From Streptomyces fuscichromogenes (GTDB taxonomy: Bacteria; Actinomycetota; Actinomycetes; Streptomycetales; Streptomycetaceae), in assembly GCF_014645815.1 (NCBI RefSeq), contig NZ_BMML01000002.1:263924-327923 (forward strand): a stretch of 64,000 nt of DNA, written 5' to 3'. Below the pieces are notes generated by a model, which saw only the letters and a program-made list of their open reading frames with translations, searched no databases and had not been told where the DNA came from. This document shows, piece after piece, positions 35,613 through 43,984 of the stretch (the first letter of the stretch is position 1; every line of letters starts with the position of its first letter). A program made the position numbers and the translations under genes.

Positions 35613-35779
35613 GACCGGCTTCGCCCTTTCGGGGAGAGGGAGAAAGTGTGCGATGTAATGGCAATACGGGCAAGTCGGGAGATGCGCAACTCTAGTCTCT
35701 ATCCGTACTAATCCGGCGAAACCGATCAAGTGTGTCGGATTGGTGAAGGAGGGCTCCCGGGAGATCACTCCTTTGGCGG

Positions 35780-35807
35780 CACAACCCGAGCCGGTGCCAC
35801 GCGTTGA
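35780..35807 (+). promoter_or_regulatory. Candidate sigma-BldN promoter of the chaplin at 35863
   Basis: CACAAC-N16-CGTTGA, a full -10 match and 4/6 at -35. Confidence 0.45.
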
Positions 35808-35862
35808 CACAGCGCTGGGCATCCGCCCGGATGTTTGTTTCGATCCCAAGGAGCATCTCTCC

Positions 35863-36102
35863 ATGTCGCGTATCGCGAAGGGCCTGGTCCTTTCCACCGC
35901 CGCCGTCGCGGCCGTCGCCGGCGGCGCCGGTGTGGCCGCCGCGGACAGCGGGGCGAACGGCGCCGCCGCCCACTCCCCGGGCGTGCTGTCTGGCAATGTG
36001 ATCCAGGTTCCGATCCACGTGCCGATCAACCTCTGCGGCAACACCATTGACGTGGTCGGTCTGCTGAACCCCGGGTTCGGCAACACTTGCGTCAACGGCT
36101 GA
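35863..36102 (+). CDS. chp: Short chaplin (ChpH-like)
   Basis: A 79-residue secreted chaplin: signal cleaved near AAA (residue 27), mature DSGANGAAAHSPGVLSGN, then VPINLCGNTIDVVGLLNPGFGNTCVNG with both cysteines. It is close to the ChpF/G/H group. ATG 35863 has AAGGAG upstream. It stands alone, followed by small secreted-protein genes. Confidence 0.93.
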   Translation: MSRIAKGLVLSTAAVAAVAGGAGVAAADSGANGAAAHSPGVLSGNVIQVPIHVPINLCGNTIDVVGLLNPGFGNTCVNG

Positions 36103-36293
36103 CGCAGCGGCTGTTCCCTTTCGGCCGGCCGTCCGCCCGCGCACCCCGCGGGCGGGCGGCCGGCCCGCGTCCGTCCGGGCGCTTCCCCCGAACGGGCGGC
36201 TGCGGGTGGCGGTGGGCGGACGAGCGGTTGCGGGCCGGCACGGGTGATTCCACGGTGGGCAGCAGGATCCGACGCACACCGAAAGGAACACCC

Positions 36294-36938
36294 ATGCGCG
36301 CTCTGCCCGCACGGCGTCTCGCGTCCACCGCGCTCTGCGCCGCCCTTCTGGCCGGGGTCGCCGGCCCGGCGGCCGCCGCCGCCCCGGCCCACGAGCGCAC
36401 CCGTGCGACCCATCGGGCGCCCGCCCCCGGAGCCGACGCCCTCCTCGGCCGGACCAGGTCGCTCGGCGACCTCGCCGCCGTGCTCGCACCGGTCACCGAC
36501 CTGCTCACCGCCGCACTCAAGGCGGACAACGGCCAGTTGGCCCCCGAACGGGCGGCCCGGCTCGCCGCCGCGGCCAGGTCGGCGATCACCCGGCTCACCG
36601 CGCCGGCCCCGGCCCAGCAGTCGACGGCCCAGCAGTCCGCCCCGGCCCGGCCCGCCGCGGTCGCCCAGGCCAAGGGGCTCGGCGGCGAACCCACGGCCAA
36701 GGAGCTGACCGACGACGCGCTGAAATCCCTTCAGACCGCGATCGACAACCTGGTCAAGGCCGTCACCTCCGGCGACGCGGGCCAGGTCGCCCCGGCCGGC
36801 ACCGCCGTCCTGACCGGCCTGGCCGACTACCTCGCCGCGCTCCTGCTCGGCGGCGGCCTGCCCGCGCCCGCCCGTGCCGCACGGCCGACCCTGCCCGGCC
36901 TCCCGGCGACCGTGCTCCTGCCGCCGCCCTCGTCCTGA
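36294..36938 (+). CDS. Secreted helical protein of unknown function
   Basis: A 214-residue protein with a clear Sec signal (LASTALCAALLAGVAGPAAAAA) and an Ala/Leu-rich, probably alpha-helical mature part with a central low-complexity section (PAQQSTAQQSAPARPAAV). No known domain is recognised. ATG 36294 has GAAAGGAA upstream, the same arrangement as the next gene. Its place between chaplins suggests a cell-surface or matrix protein. Confidence 0.75.
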   Translation: MRALPARRLASTALCAALLAGVAGPAAAAAPAHERTRATHRAPAPGADALLGRTRSLGDLAAVLAPVTDLLTAALKADNGQLAPERAARLAAAARSAITRLTAPAPAQQSTAQQSAPARPAAVAQAKGLGGEPTAKELTDDALKSLQTAIDNLVKAVTSGDAGQVAPAGTAVLTGLADYLAALLLGGGLPAPARAARPTLPGLPATVLLPPPSS

Positions 36939-37044
36939 CCGGGCCTTTTCAGGGAATTTGATCTCATATGTCTTCCGCGCACGGGGTTTCCGGCCCGCCG
37001 GGACATCGTTAGGCACGCCGAAAGTCGCCGAAGAAAGGAACACG

Positions 37045-37341
37045 ATGAAGTCCCTGAAGGCCGCCGCCGTCGTTGCCGGTTCCGTGGCTCTCGCCGGCGT
37101 CGCCGCGCCCGCGTTCGCCTACACCACCGCCGACCTCACCCCCACCAGCCTCAACGGCGCCGTGAACACGCTCACCAAGGGCCCCCTGACCCTGGACGAC
37201 GCGCTGCCGATGCCGCTCCAGCACCAGTCGGACGCGCTCGACACCGAGAACAAGCAGTCCGTGCTCAGCACGGTCAAGGGCGCGGCCGGCAGCCTCAACC
37301 AGCACAACCCGCTGCTCGGCGGCCTGCCCCTGCAGAGCTGA
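37045..37341 (+). CDS. Small secreted protein of unknown function
   Basis: A 98-residue protein with signal MKSLKAAAVVAGSVALAGVAAPAFA and a mature part of about 73 residues, YTTADLTPTSLNGAVNTLTK, ending NPLLGGLPLQS. No cysteines and no known domain. ATG 37045 is preceded by GAAAGGAACACG. The signal peptide resembles those of the chaplins and rodlins around it. Confidence 0.8.
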   Translation: MKSLKAAAVVAGSVALAGVAAPAFAYTTADLTPTSLNGAVNTLTKGPLTLDDALPMPLQHQSDALDTENKQSVLSTVKGAAGSLNQHNPLLGGLPLQS

Positions 37342-37497
37342 GGCGACGCGGCCGGGGCCTGCCACGGGGCCGTTCGAGGGACACCGTTCGAGTGACAGCG
37401 GGGGTGTCCCTCGTTCGTGTGGCGGAGCCCCGCGGGCGTCCGCCGGTCGGGTGAGCGGGCACCCGTCCGCCCGGCGGCCCGGCGATACGGTCGCGCG

Positions 37498-37998
37498 GTG
37501 ACCTCAACCCCAAGCGAGACCCGCCCCTTCCGCATCGCCGACCTCGGCACCCTCGTCGTACTGGCCTGGAGCGGCGAGGCGCCCGACGGCAGTGACATGC
37601 CCTACCTGCTGGCCTACTCCCTCGGTGACGCCGAGGGCGGTCCGCGGGCCACCTCGGCCGCGATCGGGACGCTGCTGGCGAACAACGGGCTGCCGGTCGG
37701 CGGCGACGTCGTCGACGGCACCGCCCGGCCCAGCCTGCCCGTCACCCTGCTCGTCGAGGCCGGCCAGGCCGTCCTCAACCTGGCCCCGCTCAACGCCCAG
37801 TGCCCCGCCCCCGAGGAGTGGCTCGCCGCGGTCGCCGAACGCGGCTACGCCTACCTGGTGTTCACCACCCGCCCGTGGCCCGAGGGCGAGCCGGGCAAGC
37901 CCGTCACCCCCGAGGCGCTGAAGGACTTCGCCGGGGCCGAGGAGACGCTGACGGCCGCCGCGCACGTCGTACTGCCGGCCCGCAGCCTGCGCGGCTGA
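37498..37998 (+). CDS. DUF5949-family protein
   Basis: A 166-residue soluble protein (FRIADLGTLVVLAWSGEAPDGSDMPYLLAYSLGD...) that I associate with the Streptomyces family DUF5949; no function is known. The GTG start at 37498 is chosen since the conserved part begins immediately after it. Its stop overlaps the start of the VKOR-like gene (TGATG), so the two are coupled. Confidence 0.7.
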   Translation: MTSTPSETRPFRIADLGTLVVLAWSGEAPDGSDMPYLLAYSLGDAEGGPRATSAAIGTLLANNGLPVGGDVVDGTARPSLPVTLLVEAGQAVLNLAPLNAQCPAPEEWLAAVAERGYAYLVFTTRPWPEGEPGKPVTPEALKDFAGAEETLTAAAHVVLPARSLRG

Positions 37999-38582
37999 TG
38001 GCGCGGACCGCGGGCGCCGGGCGGGGGTTCGCGCTGCTGACGGTGGTCACGGGGGCGGCCGGGCTGCTGGCCTCCTGGGTCATCACCCTCGACAAGTTCA
38101 AGCTGCTGGAGAACCCGCGCTTCGTGCCCGGGTGCAGCCTGAACCCGGTGGTGTCCTGCGGCAGCGTGATGAAGAGCGACCAGGCCTCGGCGTTCGGGTT
38201 CCCCAACCCGATGCTGGGCCTGGTGGCCTACGGCATCGTCATCTGCGTCGGCATGAGCCTGCTGGCCGGCGCCCGCTTCCCCGCCTGGTACTGGCTGACC
38301 TTCGACGCCGGCTGTGTGTTCGGCGTCGGGTTCGTGTCCTGGCTCCAGTTCGAGTCGCTGTACCGGATCAACGCGCTGTGCCTGTGGTGCTGCCTGGCCT
38401 GGGTCGCCACCATCCTGCTGTTCTGGTACGTCACCTCGCACGCCGTACGCCGGCGGTTCCTGCCCGCGCCGGAGTGGCTGCGCGCGTTCCTCGGCGAGTT
38501 CACCTGGGTGCTCCCGCTGCTGCACATCGGAGTCGTCGGCATGCTGGTCCTGACCCGCTGGTGGGACTTCTGGACGAGCTGA
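37998..38582 (+). CDS. Vitamin K epoxide reductase (VKOR)-family membrane protein
   Basis: The 194-residue protein has four to five membrane segments, a loop cysteine pair (NPVVSCGSVM with the preceding PGCSLN), and a CxxC-type site in ALCLWCCLAW. Bacterial VKOR homologues reoxidise DsbA-like thiol oxidases with menaquinone and so drive disulphide formation outside the membrane. The coat proteins nearby (chaplins, rodlins) carry conserved cysteine pairs, which is a reasonable but unproven client set. It starts within the stop of the preceding gene. Confidence 0.85.
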   Translation: MARTAGAGRGFALLTVVTGAAGLLASWVITLDKFKLLENPRFVPGCSLNPVVSCGSVMKSDQASAFGFPNPMLGLVAYGIVICVGMSLLAGARFPAWYWLTFDAGCVFGVGFVSWLQFESLYRINALCLWCCLAWVATILLFWYVTSHAVRRRFLPAPEWLRAFLGEFTWVLPLLHIGVVGMLVLTRWWDFWTS

Positions 38583-38706
38583 CGAGCCGACGAGCCGACG
38601 AGCCGATCAATGCTGCACCCGGGTGAATTGTGAACTGATGTCGTTTTCCGGCTCGTTACCCGGTACGGACCTCGCTCCCCGCATCCTGAAAGGGCCCGTA
38701 CCTGAG

Positions 38707-39231
38707 ATGAAGCCGACCACCCGAGGAACCCTTGCCGCCGTCGTCACGGGCGTCGCGGCCACCGTGGCGGCCGTGGGTGCCGCCGCCGGGCCCGCCGCCG
38801 CGGCCGGCGCGGTCCCCGTTCCCGTGCCGTTGGGCGGCGTCGGGAAGTCCCTCGACATGGAGGTGCCCAGTGTCGGCATGGAGCTGCCGCTGCTGACGCC
38901 CGGCGCCCCCGACGGGCCGCGCTACGTCGAGGGCCGGCTGCTCCCGGACCGCGCCCTGCCCCAGCTGCCGGTCCGCGGCGGGCTGCCCGGCCTCGGCCTG
39001 CGTGCCCCGCTCCCGCACGTCCTCGGCGCCGACTTCGACCACGTCGGCGTCGACGCCCCGGCCGGCGACCTGCGCACCCTCGCCCCCGGCCTGTCGGTGG
39101 AGGCCCCGCTCACCGCGCCCGACCCGAGGAACTTCGGCCTGCCCGGCCTGCAGAGCCCCCGGGCGGGCCTGCTCGCCCCGGTCGTCCAGACCGTCGCCGG
39201 CGGCGACCTGGGTGCCGGGCCCGGTCTGTGA
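38707..39231 (+). CDS. Secreted Pro/Gly/Leu-rich protein of unknown function
   Basis: A 174-residue protein with a signal peptide (AAVVTGVAATVAAVGAAAGPAAAA) and a mature part rich in Leu-Pro-Gly turns, for example RLLPDRALPQLPVRGGLPGL and SVEAPLTAPDPRNFGLPGL. No known domain. ATG 38707 has only a weak ribosome binding site. It is one of several small secreted proteins in this surface island. Confidence 0.65.
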   Translation: MKPTTRGTLAAVVTGVAATVAAVGAAAGPAAAAGAVPVPVPLGGVGKSLDMEVPSVGMELPLLTPGAPDGPRYVEGRLLPDRALPQLPVRGGLPGLGLRAPLPHVLGADFDHVGVDAPAGDLRTLAPGLSVEAPLTAPDPRNFGLPGLQSPRAGLLAPVVQTVAGGDLGAGPGL

Positions 39232-39354
39232 CTCCCCCGCAGAACGGCGGTTCCGGCCCGCCCGTGCACCGGATGGCGGCGCGGCGGTGACCGGGCGGCC
39301 CCTCGGACGGTTACCGGTACCGACAGCGATCGGTGAACCGTACGAGGAGTGAGC

Positions 39355-39849
39355 ATGGTCGTCGGATTCGGTGGTGTGGCGGTGGGCGCGGAGCCGGGCG
39401 CCGGGCAGCCGGACAGAGCCGGGGCGGGCAGACCGACCCGGCGCGAGATGACGCGGGGGCTGCTCGCCGCCGCGGCCGCCCTGGCACTCGCCCCGGTCGT
39501 GGCCGCCTCCCGCCCGGTGCCCCCGGCGGACGGGTCGGCCGGCACCTCCTTCGACGAGACCTACCGGGGCCGCCGTATCCACGGGGTCCTGGTGCCGACG
39601 GCGGGACGGGTCGCCGGGCAGGGCGAGTGGGAGGTCACCGTGGACGGCCGGCCGCTGCACCTGATGCGGCGGGCCGACGGCACCTGGCTGAGCATGGTCG
39701 ACCACTACAGCTCGTACCCGACCCCGCTGGAGGCGGCGCGGGCGGCCGTCGACGAGATCGGGCCCGGGCAGCGGCTGCGGGACCTGGCGCCGGGGCCGAT
39801 GGGCGGGGGACACATGCACATGGGGGGAGACCATGGCGTACGTGCGTAA
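39355..39849 (+). CDS. melC1: Tyrosinase cofactor / copper-transfer chaperone
   Basis: The 164-residue protein begins with a Tat-like leader (RPTRREMTRGLLAAAAALALAP), then the MelC1 core TYRGRRIHGV, DGRPLHLMRRADGTWLSMVDHYSSYPTPLEAARAAV. The last residues are Met/His-rich (GGGHMHMGGDHG). MelC1 binds apo-tyrosinase, delivers copper and carries it out through Tat. ATG 39355 follows CGAGGAG. It overlaps the tyrosinase start by 17 bp. Confidence 0.9.
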   Translation: MVVGFGGVAVGAEPGAGQPDRAGAGRPTRREMTRGLLAAAAALALAPVVAASRPVPPADGSAGTSFDETYRGRRIHGVLVPTAGRVAGQGEWEVTVDGRPLHLMRRADGTWLSMVDHYSSYPTPLEAARAAVDEIGPGQRLRDLAPGPMGGGHMHMGGDHGVRA

Positions 39850-40699
39850 GGACGTCGGCAGGCTGACGGCCGGCGAGCGCAAACGGCTCGTGAAGGCGTT
39901 CCTGGAGGTCAAACGGCGGGGCGAGTACGACGAGTTCGTGCGGATGCACATCGACTACTACACCTCCGACGGCGACGACGGGCTGCGCACCGCCCACATG
40001 GCACCCTCCTTCCTGCCCTGGCACCGCCGCTTCCTGCTGGACCTGGAGCGTGCCCTGCGCCGGGTGGACGGGTCGGTGACCGTGCCGTACTGGGACTGGA
40101 CCCGGGACCGTACGAAGTCCGCCGTGCCGTGGACGAGGGACCTGCTCGGCGGGAACGGCCGGGCCCGGGACCAGCAGGTGATGACCGGTCCGTTCGCCTA
40201 TGCGGGCGGGCACTGGACCATCAAGGAGGGCATCACCGACGGCGAGTTCCTCGCCCGGGACCTGGGCCGGGCCCGCGACCCCATCGAACTGCCCACCCGG
40301 GCCGAACTCGACCGGGCGCTGGCCGACCCGGCGTACGACGTCCCGCCCTGGGACTCGACCGTCACCCGGGGCTTCCGCAACAGGCTGGAGGGCTGGGGGA
40401 CCGGGTCCGGCAGCGCGTCCTGGCACAACCACAACCGGGTGCACCGCTGGGTCGGCGGGGCGATGCTCGGCGGCGCCTCCGTCAACGACCCCGTCTTCTG
40501 GTTCCATCACGCCTTCATCGACCTGCAGTGGGAGCGCTGGCAGGCCCGGCACCGCGGGCAGCGCTATCTGCCGGCGCGGCCGCCGGGGGCCACGGACCCG
40601 CAGCACGGCCGGGTCGTCGCCCGGGGCGAGAAGCTGCCCCCGTGGGACGTCACCCCGCAGTCGCTGGAGGACGTGAGCCGGATCTACCGGTACGCCTGA
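39833..40699 (+). CDS. melC2: Tyrosinase (type-3 copper monophenol oxidase)
   Basis: The 288-residue protein has all six expected copper ligands: CuA H39, H55, H64 (HMAPSFLPWHRRF) and CuB H200, H204, H226 (HNRVHRW, FWFHHAFID). It oxidises tyrosine and other phenols to quinones, giving melanin or cross-links, and is exported with MelC1. Length and layout equal Streptomyces MelC2; as it lies among coat genes it may be the melD-like paralogue. An extra His (H198) sits beside the CuB motif. A terminator at 40717-40749 follows. Confidence 0.93.
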   Translation: MAYVRKDVGRLTAGERKRLVKAFLEVKRRGEYDEFVRMHIDYYTSDGDDGLRTAHMAPSFLPWHRRFLLDLERALRRVDGSVTVPYWDWTRDRTKSAVPWTRDLLGGNGRARDQQVMTGPFAYAGGHWTIKEGITDGEFLARDLGRARDPIELPTRAELDRALADPAYDVPPWDSTVTRGFRNRLEGWGTGSGSASWHNHNRVHRWVGGAMLGGASVNDPVFWFHHAFIDLQWERWQARHRGQRYLPARPPGATDPQHGRVVARGEKLPPWDVTPQSLEDVSRIYRYA

Positions 40700-40716
40700 G
40701 CGGCCCCGGACACGGG

Positions 40717-40749
40717 AAGAGCCCCGGTGCACAGGGCGCCGGGGCTCTT
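40717..40749. terminator. Bidirectional terminator between tyrosinase and chaplin
   Basis: A perfect 11-bp stem AAGAGCCCCGG / CCGGGGCTCTT with an 11-nt loop, between convergent genes. Confidence 0.8.
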
Positions 40750-40762
40750 CCGCGCGGGTGGC

Positions 40763-41050
40763 TCAGTGGCCGTAGCCGCCGCCCTTGTGGTCGCCGTCCT
40801 TGTGGTGGCCGCCGTCGTTGACGCAGGTGTTGCCGAACGCGGGGTTCAGCAGACCGATCACGTCGATGGTGTTGCCGCACACGTTCACCGGGATGTTGAT
40901 CGGCACCTGGATGACGTTGCCGGACAGCACGCCGGGCGAGCCGACGGCCTCGCCGTTGGCACCCGCGTCGGCCAGGGCCAGGCCGGCCCCGCCGATCACC
41001 ACAGCGCCGGTGCCGAGGGCGACGGCAGCGGCCTTCGCGATGCGAGACAT
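40763..41050 (-). CDS. chp: Chaplin with a C-terminal His/Lys/Gly-rich tail
   Basis: A 95-residue secreted chaplin: signal to ALA (about residue 27), domain DAGANGEAVGSPGVLSGN, VPVNVCGNTIDVIGLLNPAFGNTCVN with both cysteines. Unlike usual short chaplins, which stop here, it continues for 17 residues, DGGHHKDGDHKGGGYGH, with four His and one Tyr. This tail could bind copper or act as a tyrosinase substrate; both are inference. ATG 41050 has GAAGGAG upstream. It is convergent with the tyrosinase gene. Confidence 0.92.
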   Translation of the reverse strand: MSRIAKAAAVALGTGAVVIGGAGLALADAGANGEAVGSPGVLSGNVIQVPINIPVNVCGNTIDVIGLLNPAFGNTCVNDGGHHKDGDHKGGGYGH

Positions 41051-41111
41051 CACGTTCTCCTTCTTGTTGCTCGGGGAGTGCGCCGGCCGGACCGGCCGCC
41101 GCACTCCCCGT

Positions 41112-41139
41112 TCAACGTCCCGACCTGCGGCTGGTCACG
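41112..41139 (-). promoter_or_regulatory. Candidate sigma-BldN promoter of the tailed chaplin
   Basis: CGTGAC-N16-CGTTGA on the minus strand: a full -10 match and 5/6 at -35. Confidence 0.65.
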
Positions 41140-41172
41140 CCGATCACGGGACGATCACCCCAAGGGCCGGAG

Positions 41173-42132
41173 TCAGGGCAGCCGTCGTACCGGGGTGCCC
41201 GCCAGGAAGGACCGGATGTTCTCCACGGCCTGGCCGTAGTACGTCGTGTAGTTGGCGTAGGAGACATAGCCGAGGTGCGGGGTGGCCAGCAGGCGGGGTG
41301 CGGTGCGCATCGGGTGGCCGGCGGGCAGCGGCTCCTCGTCGAAGACGTCGACACCGGCGCCCGCGATCCGGCCCTCGTGCAGCGCGGCGAGCAGCGCGTC
41401 CTGGTCGACGACGGCCGCGCGGGAGGTGTTGACGAGGTAGGCGGTGGGCTTGAGAAGGGCGAGTTCGGCGGCGCCGAGCAGTCCCCGGGTGCGGTCGCCG
41501 AGCGCCAGGTGGATCGAGACGAAGTCACTGGTGGCGAGCAGGTCCGCCATGCTCGGCGCGAGGCCGACGCCGACCTCCCGGGCACGCTCCTCGGTGAGGT
41601 TCCGGCTCCAGGCGCTCACCCGCATCCCGAAGGCGAGCCCCACCTGCGCGACCCTGCTCCCGATCCGGCCGAGTCCGAGCAGTCCCAGCCGGCGCCCGTG
41701 CAGATCGGCGCCGACGGTGGACTGCCAGGGCCCGCCGGTACGCAACGCCGTGCTCTCCTCGACCAGCCCCCTGGCCAGCCCCAGCAGCAGCGCCCAGGTC
41801 AGCTCGACCGGCGGGGCCGAGGAACTCTCCGTGCCGCACACCGTGATCCCGTGCGCCTCGGCGGCCGCGTAGTCGATGACGCCGTTGCGCATCCCGGAGG
41901 CGACCAGCAGCCGGAGCCGGGGCAGTCGGCCGAGGAGCGAGCCGGGAAAGGCGACGCGCTCGCGCAGGGTGACGACGATGTCGAAGCCGACGAGAGCGGC
42001 GACGAGTTCGTCCTCGTCCGCGAGATGCCCGCGCAGCGGGACGACCTCGACCCGGTCGGAGAGGGAGTCCCAGTCCCCGAACTCCTTGGCCACACCTTGG
42101 AAGTCGTCGAGTACAGCACAACGAAGACGCAT
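41173..42132 (-). CDS. D-2-hydroxyacid dehydrogenase
   Basis: The 319-residue protein belongs to the D-isomer-specific 2-hydroxyacid dehydrogenases: NAD fold GLLGLGRIGSRVAQV, catalytic Arg in VNTSRAAVVD, Glu in VFDEEPLP, and His in ATPHLGYVS. The substrate (phosphoglycerate, glyoxylate or other 2-keto acid) cannot be told. It lacks the ACT domain of SerA. ATG 42132 starts MRLRCAVLDDFQ. It is divergent from the hemerythrin gene across an AT-rich spacer. Confidence 0.88.
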   Translation of the reverse strand: MRLRCAVLDDFQGVAKEFGDWDSLSDRVEVVPLRGHLADEDELVAALVGFDIVVTLRERVAFPGSLLGRLPRLRLLVASGMRNGVIDYAAAEAHGITVCGTESSSAPPVELTWALLLGLARGLVEESTALRTGGPWQSTVGADLHGRRLGLLGLGRIGSRVAQVGLAFGMRVSAWSRNLTEERAREVGVGLAPSMADLLATSDFVSIHLALGDRTRGLLGAAELALLKPTAYLVNTSRAAVVDQDALLAALHEGRIAGAGVDVFDEEPLPAGHPMRTAPRLLATPHLGYVSYANYTTYYGQAVENIRSFLAGTPVRRLP

Positions 42133-42292
42133 GGGATCACCGTATCGGCGGCGTCGGCCGCGGACCCGGAAACGGTTCAAGTACTGATGGTACGAGTGCT
42201 GATGGTTGGAGGATTGTTAGTTGGAGTATTGATAGATAAGTGAGTTGACGATACTGTCGCGGTACGACGACGAAGCGGCGAGGGAGAGACCG
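42133..42292. promoter_or_regulatory. AT-rich divergent spacer with short repeats
   Basis: Between about 42174 and 42255 the GC content drops strongly, with repeated TACTGATGGT / TGCTGATGGT and TTGGAGGATT / TTGGAGTATT units. Likely promoter/operator DNA for the hemerythrin gene; possibly a MarR site. Confidence 0.45.
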
Positions 42293-42979
42293 ATGAGCCA
42301 GGACTTCAAGAACCTCGACATGACGATGATGTTCGCGATCCACGACGCGCTCCGCCGTGAACTGGAGCGGCTGGCCCGGACGGCCGCGCGGGTCGACGAG
42401 GACCCCCGGCACGTCCTGAGCACCGCGGTCGGCTGGGAGCTCTTCAAGAAGTTCCTGACCGCCCACCAGACCTCCGAGGACCTGCGGATCTGGCCGGTCA
42501 TGCGGGCGGCCCTGGCCGGGCGGACCTCCGAACTGGCCCTGCTCGCCGACATGGAGGCCGAGCACGCGGGCATCGCCCCGCTGCTCGCCGGCATCGACGC
42601 GGCTCTCGCCGACCGCGAATCCGGCCCGGAGCGCCTCGGCGGTCTGACCGACACCCTGCGCACCCGGCTCGCCGCCCACCTCGACCACGAGGAGCGGGAC
42701 GCCCTGCCCCTGGTGGACGCCACGCTCTCCCCGGAGCAGTGGCAGGACTTCGCCGCCGAGCAGCGCGGCCGGCTGTCCCCCGACGCCGCCCGCTACCTGC
42801 CCTGGCTGCTCGACGACGCCGACGCCGCGAAGGCCGCCAGGATCCTCGCCAGGGTGCCCGAGCCGCTGCGCATCGCCTACGAGAGCGACTGGCGGGAGGC
42901 CTACCGGAACCTCGGTGTCTGGACCCCCGGGGCCGCCCCCGGGGCCGCCACCGGGGCCGTGACCGCCTCCGGCCGCTGA
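42293..42979 (+). CDS. Hemerythrin-like (HHE) domain protein
   Basis: The 228-residue protein has the HHE metal-ligand pattern: IHDALRRELERL, FLTAHQTSEDLRIWPVM, EAEHAGIAP and LDHEERDALP, giving the His/Glu set for a di-iron site. Such proteins sense or bind oxygen, NO or iron in the cytosol. ATG 42293 has AGGGAG upstream. The double MarR regulator begins 36 bp after its stop and is probably in the same operon, suggesting a sensor and regulator pair. Confidence 0.85.
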   Translation: MSQDFKNLDMTMMFAIHDALRRELERLARTAARVDEDPRHVLSTAVGWELFKKFLTAHQTSEDLRIWPVMRAALAGRTSELALLADMEAEHAGIAPLLAGIDAALADRESGPERLGGLTDTLRTRLAAHLDHEERDALPLVDATLSPEQWQDFAAEQRGRLSPDAARYLPWLLDDADAAKAARILARVPEPLRIAYESDWREAYRNLGVWTPGAAPGAATGAVTASGR

Positions 42980-43015
42980 ACGGAGCGTCGATATACTCGG
43001 GCAGGAGGTGCTGCC

Positions 43016-43984
43016 TTGCGGTACGAGAGCGACGAGGAGCCGGGCCCGGAGACCGGGACCGAGCGGACCGCGGAGGTCCCCGGGGTCCTCCCGGACTCGC
43101 TCACCGGCTTCATCGGCTACCTCCTGCGCCGGGTGTACGCGCAGTTCTCCGCCACGGCCACCGGCGACGGCGGCGACAGCGACTCCCGCGACTTCCTGGT
43201 CCTCGACGCGCTCACCGGCCGTGACTGGGAGTCCCAGCTCGACCTCGCGGAGCGGCTCGGCATCAACCGCACCATCATGGTCGGCGTCATCGACCGGCTG
43301 GAGGCCCGCGGCGAGGTCCGGCGCACCCGCAACCCCGGCAACCGGCGCCAGTACGTGCTCTCCCTGACCGGCCGGGGACGCGAGGCCGTGGAGGCCAGCA
43401 GGCGGGCGGTCGCCGAGCGGGACGCCCGGCTCACCGCCGTACTGACCGACGCGGAGACCGCCCGGCTCGACGAGCTGCTCGGCCGGCTGCTGCCCGAGTC
43501 CGCGCAGCCGCTGGTGCGGGGCACCGAGTACCTGGTCGCGCAGGCCCACCACCGGCTGCGCAGGCTCGGCGACGACAAGCTGGCCGGCACCGGTCTGAGG
43601 GTGCGTCACTACGGCCCGCTGTCCGCCCTGGACGTCCTCGGGCCCATCGCCCAGCAGCGGCTCGCCGACCTGCTCGCCATCACCGGGCCCGCCGCCTCCC
43701 AGCTCGTCGACGAACTGGTTGCGCTGAGTCTGGTGCGCCGGGGCCGCGACCCGCACGACCGGCGCCGGTACGCCCTGGAGCTGACCGACCCCGGCCGTGC
43801 GCAACTCGGGGTCGTGGCCCGTGCCGTCGCCGGGCTCGCCGCGGACGTCTCCGCCCTGCTCGGTCCCGGCGGCGAGGCGGAACTCCGGTCCCTGCTGCTG
43901 AGACTCCTGGCCCCGACGCATTCCGGCCCCGCGTTCGCGGAGGACACCGCGAGCGCCGGGCCGTCCGTGTCCGCCGGCGGCTGA
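43016..43984 (+). CDS. Tandem MarR-type transcription regulator
   Basis: The 322-residue protein holds two MarR winged-helix domains in one chain, at about residues 20-155 (QLDLAERLGINRTIMVGVIDRLEARGEVRRTRNPGNRR) and 165-305 (QQRLADLLAITGPAASQLVDELVALSLVRRGRDPHDRRR). MarR proteins are normally homodimers of about 150 residues, so this is a covalent pseudo-dimer with two different recognition helices and likely an asymmetric operator. The start is a TTG at 43016, chosen for GCAGGAGGTG six bases upstream. Confidence 0.87.
   Translation: MRYESDEEPGPETGTERTAEVPGVLPDSLTGFIGYLLRRVYAQFSATATGDGGDSDSRDFLVLDALTGRDWESQLDLAERLGINRTIMVGVIDRLEARGEVRRTRNPGNRRQYVLSLTGRGREAVEASRRAVAERDARLTAVLTDAETARLDELLGRLLPESAQPLVRGTEYLVAQAHHRLRRLGDDKLAGTGLRVRHYGPLSALDVLGPIAQQRLADLLAITGPAASQLVDELVALSLVRRGRDPHDRRRYALELTDPGRAQLGVVARAVAGLAADVSALLGPGGEAELRSLLLRLLAPTHSGPAFAEDTASAGPSVSAGG

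Noticed and set aside
36874..37341. Longer start for the 98-residue secreted protein
   Set aside because: The upstream part overlaps the previous gene and lacks a signal; ATG 37045 has a ribosome binding site and begins the signal peptide.
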